A program made the position numbers and the translations under genes. The notes under the pieces are model-generated. The model saw nothing but the letters and a program-made list of their open reading frames with translations, ran no database searches and was not told the origin of the DNA. Source: Bacteriovoracaceae bacterium (lineage in GTDB: Bacteria > Bdellovibrionota > Bacteriovoracia > Bacteriovoracales > Bacteriovoracaceae). Taken from it: DNA of 64,000 bases. The stretch is from assembly GCA_019752535.1 (NCBI GenBank), contig JAIEMA010000034.1, positions 1 through 64,000 on the forward strand, written 5' to 3'. Of the stretch, positions 61,605-64,000 are shown piece by piece (within the stretch, counting starts at the first letter, position 1; each line of letters begins with the position of its first letter).

Positions 61605-62204
61605 ATGCGTTTGATCGCTCTAATTTTGATGATTTGGCCAACACTGCTCTGGGCTTCCTGGAAGGTTGGTGACGTGGTTTTGCAACCTCTGCGTTGCTAT
61701 TTATGCTCCATGATCGAAACCCACGAGCGCTCCATTTACTCTCATATGGCCCTCGTTGTTCAGACTGAGCCTGAAGTTCTTGTGACTGAATCTTGGGGAA
61801 AGGTGAGGGTGACCTCTCTGAGTACTTTTATCAATAAAGGGGATCTCACTCGTCCTCATCTGGCGATCCGTTTAAATGAAGAACCCCCAAAGGATCTCAT
61901 GGAGGCTATTCTTCCCTTAATCGGCTCAGACTATGATCATGATTTTCGATGGGACAATTTAGGAAGCGATGGCCGGGAAGCGCTTTATTGCTCTGAACTC
62001 ATCACAAAAGTTTTAAATCCGTATCTCCAAAATCAAATCCCTACCAAGATCATGGATTACACAGAAAATCATGAAGCATGGTCGCGCTACTTTCAAGGCC
62101 ATATCCCGCAAGGTCTGCCCGGTAATTCTCCGGCCGATTTTGAGCGCTCGCCACTATTCCGTCCCGTCGCAACACTAAAGGAAGGCCTGTGGATTTGGAA
62201 TTAA
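61605..62204 (+). CDS. secreted YiiX-like permuted papain-fold (NlpC/P60-related) protein
   Basis: A 199-residue protein with signal peptide MRLIALILMIWPTLLWA. The permuted papain pattern shows as SWKVGDVVLQPL, the His region ERSIYSHMALVVQ (H47) and the Cys region ALYCSELITKVLNPY (C129). This is the arrangement of YiiX/YebB-type amidases, which may cut peptidoglycan peptides or acyl-amide links. The next gene overlaps by 16 bp and encodes an Ala-Glu-type epimerase, which supports a murein-peptide role. Confidence 0.8.
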   Translation: MRLIALILMIWPTLLWASWKVGDVVLQPLRCYLCSMIETHERSIYSHMALVVQTEPEVLVTESWGKVRVTSLSTFINKGDLTRPHLAIRLNEEPPKDLMEAILPLIGSDYDHDFRWDNLGSDGREALYCSELITKVLNPYLQNQIPTKIMDYTENHEAWSRYFQGHIPQGLPGNSPADFERSPLFRPVATLKEGLWIWN

Positions 62205-63154
62205 CGCCCATTGATCTTCCATTAAATGTCGTCTGGAAGATTTCAAGAAACGCATCGACTGAGAAGAAAAACTTTATCGTCACCATCAAAGAGGGTGGCT
62301 ATGAATCTTTCTCTGAAGTCGCGCCGAATGTTCGCTACGGTGAGACGCCTGAAATCATTCATCAAGAGTTTCTGGAATTTCAAAAGCTCGCTGTTACTGA
62401 TTTTGTAAAAGCACTCTCGTTTAGACCCTGGAAGCATAGCCTGCGCTTCGCTCTTGAATCGGCTTATCTAGGTTTATGTGCACAGAAAAAAAATCAAACT
62501 CTCGCACAATTTCTTGGGGCCACGGGCCCGCTTTCAATGCCTACTTCGATGTCTGTTCCTATCATGGAGCCCAATGAAGTGGAAAATTATCTTAAGCCCT
62601 ACTCGCGCTTTAAGAGTCTCAAAATTAAAGTCAATCAAGAGTGTGCTTGGGATCTAGTCAAAGAAGTCCATCGTGTGGCTCCGAATAAAGCTCTTCGTAT
62701 TGATGGCAATGAAGGTTGGAGTGATCTTTCAGAATATTTAAAATTTGAAGAGAAGCTTCAAGGCATGAATATTGAATTCATTGAGCAGCCTTTTCCTGCG
62801 GCAAGAAAAGATATGTATCTTGAGCTGCATCCAAAAACTCCTTATATCATCATGGCCGACGAATCAATTGAGGACACTGATAATCTTGATGAACTCAAGA
62901 CGATGTTTCGTGCTGTAAATATCAAACTCATGAAAACGGGAAGTTTAATCAAAGGGCGAGATTTTCTCATTCGTGCGCGCTCTCTTGGATTAAAAACGAT
63001 GGTCGGCTGTATGGTAGAGACGGGCTTAGGGATTTCTTACGCTCTTCATCTTGCCCCTTGGATGGATTGGGCCGATTTGGATGGATTCTTATTATTGAAA
63101 GAAAATCCCTTCCCACTCGTTAAAGAGCAGGAAGGAATAGTGAGCTTGTCTTAG
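62189..63154 (+). CDS. enolase-superfamily dipeptide (L-Ala-D/L-Glu) epimerase-like
   Basis: A 321-residue muconate-lactonising-subgroup enzyme. The catalytic Lys pair is in KSLKIKVNQ (K145, K147), metal ligands are D172 (RIDGNEGWSD), E199 (FIEQPFP) and D224 (MADESIED), and the opposite Lys is K246 (VNIKLMKTG). MVGCMVETGLGISYALHLA is the usual closing strand. The set fits L-Ala-D/L-Glu epimerases of murein-peptide recycling; o-succinylbenzoate synthase is a less likely alternative. The GTG start has AAGGAAGG just before it. Confidence 0.85.
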   Translation: MDLELTPIDLPLNVVWKISRNASTEKKNFIVTIKEGGYESFSEVAPNVRYGETPEIIHQEFLEFQKLAVTDFVKALSFRPWKHSLRFALESAYLGLCAQKKNQTLAQFLGATGPLSMPTSMSVPIMEPNEVENYLKPYSRFKSLKIKVNQECAWDLVKEVHRVAPNKALRIDGNEGWSDLSEYLKFEEKLQGMNIEFIEQPFPAARKDMYLELHPKTPYIIMADESIEDTDNLDELKTMFRAVNIKLMKTGSLIKGRDFLIRARSLGLKTMVGCMVETGLGISYALHLAPWMDWADLDGFLLLKENPFPLVKEQEGIVSLS

Positions 63155-63627
63155 TGGTGACCGTGTCCGTGAGCACCGTGAGCGTGACCATGGGCCACTT
63201 CTTCTTGAGTCGCAGGACGCAAAGTCGTGATCTCAACATCAAAGAATAAATCTTTGCCGGCCATAGGATGATTGCCATCAACAGTCACTTCATCAGCACC
63301 GACGTGAGTGATTGTGAACACTGGTGAGTGTGCATCTTCATTGACTTGGAATTGATCGCCGACTTGAAGTTGCGCGTCTGGTGGGAACTGAGTGCGCTTA
63401 ACTTTAATCACCAATTCTTGATTGATTTCGCCGTAAGCGTCGGCTGCTTTCACTTCGATTTTTCTTTTGTCGCCCACATTGAGGAGAACGAGAACTTTCT
63501 CAAGTCCTGGAATGATTTGATGACTCTGTTCTAAAAAGATCAATGGCTCATCACCGATTGAGCTGTCGATCTGTGTTCCAGCTTTGTCAGTCAATGTGTA
63601 GTGAAAACCAATAACACGTCTACTCAT
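63151..63627 (-). CDS. slyD: FKBP-type peptidyl-prolyl isomerase SlyD
   Basis: A 158-residue cytoplasmic foldase and metal-binding chaperone. The FKBP core (GFHYTLTDKAGTQIDSSIGD, PLIFLEQSHQIIPGLEKVL) is interrupted by the IF chaperone domain (AADAYGEINQELVIKVKRTQ, GNHPMAGKDLFFDVEI). The His-rich tail HGHAHGAHGHGHH binds Ni/Zn and is typical of SlyD. GAGGAG precedes the ATG. It lies 13 bp after a CoA-transferase gene and converges with the epimerase gene, overlapping 4 bp. Confidence 0.94.
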   Translation of the reverse strand: MSRRVIGFHYTLTDKAGTQIDSSIGDEPLIFLEQSHQIIPGLEKVLVLLNVGDKRKIEVKAADAYGEINQELVIKVKRTQFPPDAQLQVGDQFQVNEDAHSPVFTITHVGADEVTVDGNHPMAGKDLFFDVEITTLRPATQEEVAHGHAHGAHGHGHH

Positions 63628-63640
63628 AAGGACTCCTCAC

Positions 63641-64000
63641 TCAGGTCTTTGGCCTGATCAATGACACGCAAATATCTTTATTAAGAAGCATTCTTTCGAT
63701 CTCGGCGGTCGAGCGAGCAGCGATAGAAGTGTTGATGTTTTCAAAAACCTTAGGATCAGTTGAGAATCGATCAGCTAATTGGAGGGTTAATCCAAAAATT
63801 GTGACGAATTCAGTCCAAAACTTTTCTTCAACAGCAGCAACGGCGAGCCAGTCACCGTCTTTATTTCGATAGAGACAGTAGCACGGGTATTTACCGTTAT
63901 GCAGGAATTTTGTGCGATTTTGTTGCTGTAAATTCTCGCTCCAAAGCGGGCGATAGAGTTTTAAAACTTCTTCATAAAGAAAAAGCTGAAAAATAAGTGG
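63641..64000 (-). CDS. CaiB/BaiF-type (class III) CoA-transferase, C-terminal part only
   Basis: The frame is open from the window edge to a TGA at 63641-63643, 119 codons. GKYPCYCLYRNKDGDWLAVA then AVEEKFWTEF and a late RSTAEIERMLLNKDICVS match the C-terminal half of family III CoA-transferases and alpha-methylacyl-CoA racemases (Y-x-x-x-D-G-x-[WL]-[AV]-x-[GA]-A-[LV]-E-x-K-F-W). The N-terminus with the catalytic Asp is outside. It is the gene before slyD on the same strand. Confidence 0.82.
   Translation of the reverse strand, partial: PLIFQLFLYEEVLKLYRPLWSENLQQQNRTKFLHNGKYPCYCLYRNKDGDWLAVAAVEEKFWTEFVTIFGLTLQLADRFSTDPKVFENINTSIAARSTAEIERMLLNKDICVSLIRPKT

Overview
This 64-kb window is chromosomal DNA of a flagellated, Gram-negative-type bacterium of moderate-to-low GC. 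The flagellin, the many secreted metallopeptidases, the lipoproteins and outer-membrane-type proteins, the HD-GYP-like proteins, the TPR/winged-helix regulator and the amino-acid-catabolic genes together resemble Bdellovibrionota of the Bacteriovorax/Peredibacter kind. That placement is inferred from gene content and was not tested by a search. I see no rRNA, tRNA, CRISPR array, insertion sequence or prophage.

Layout. 1-5.3 kb: a leftward pyrimidine operon pyrB-carA-carB (carB runs off the left edge). 5.3-9.1 kb: uvrB, a small secreted protein, a metallophosphoesterase and a worn receiver domain. 9.3-11.6 kb: flagellin with its own terminator and an HD-GYP-like protein. 11.7-14 kb: a large secreted zinc protease. 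14-21.6 kb, leftward: hpd, then pstS-pstC-pstA-pstB1-pstB2 behind a Pho-box-like repeat, then paaG and a two-gene PaaH. 21.6-27.7 kb: a NYN protein, a fused indolepyruvate ferredoxin oxidoreductase, a Nudix/metallo-beta-lactamase fusion and small proteins. 27.8-30.6 kb: an HD-GYP-like protein and a TGS-less threonyl-tRNA synthetase. 30.9-39.3 kb, rightward: a TPR/winged-helix regulator, a secreted protein, an acetyltransferase and the translation cluster rimP-nusA-infB-rbfA-truB. 39.3-47.7 kb: plsC, a membrane-anchored ferredoxin, a murein-peptide-amidase-like M14 peptidase with a PTPS/QueD homologue, RNase HI, a split FecB/FecC/FecE-like importer with a Tat-lipoprotein M48 peptidase in the middle, an FKBP lipoprotein and an acetyltransferase beside a 2 x 50-bp tandem repeat. 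47.8-54.9 kb: a secreted peptidase, a Nif3-type domain protein, a cupredoxin, CpaF, enolase and envelope proteins. 55-61.4 kb: two large exported proteins that share a C-terminal F-x-x-[IL]-S-N-R-Y motif, flanking a thioesterase and a Pro/Tyr-rich repeat protein. 61.6-64 kb: a YiiX-like papain-fold protein, an Ala-Glu-type epimerase, SlyD and the end of a CaiB-type CoA-transferase.

Themes. Hpd (tyrosine route), the ferredoxin-linked 2-oxoacid oxidoreductase (arylpyruvate to aryl-acetyl-CoA) and PaaG/PaaH (phenylacetyl-CoA route) suggest use of aromatic amino acids as fuel, which suits a protein-eating or predatory lifestyle. Peptidases and murein-peptide enzymes (M14, the epimerase, the YiiX-like protein) fit the same picture.

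Most interesting points: the PstB pair, whose degenerate ATPase motifs are complementary and predict an asymmetric heterodimer; the shared C-terminal motif on the two large exported proteins; a PTPS homologue with Glu in place of Cys (E-P-L-H-G-H); the Nudix-MBL fusion; and a start codon placed in the loop of a perfect 10-bp hairpin.
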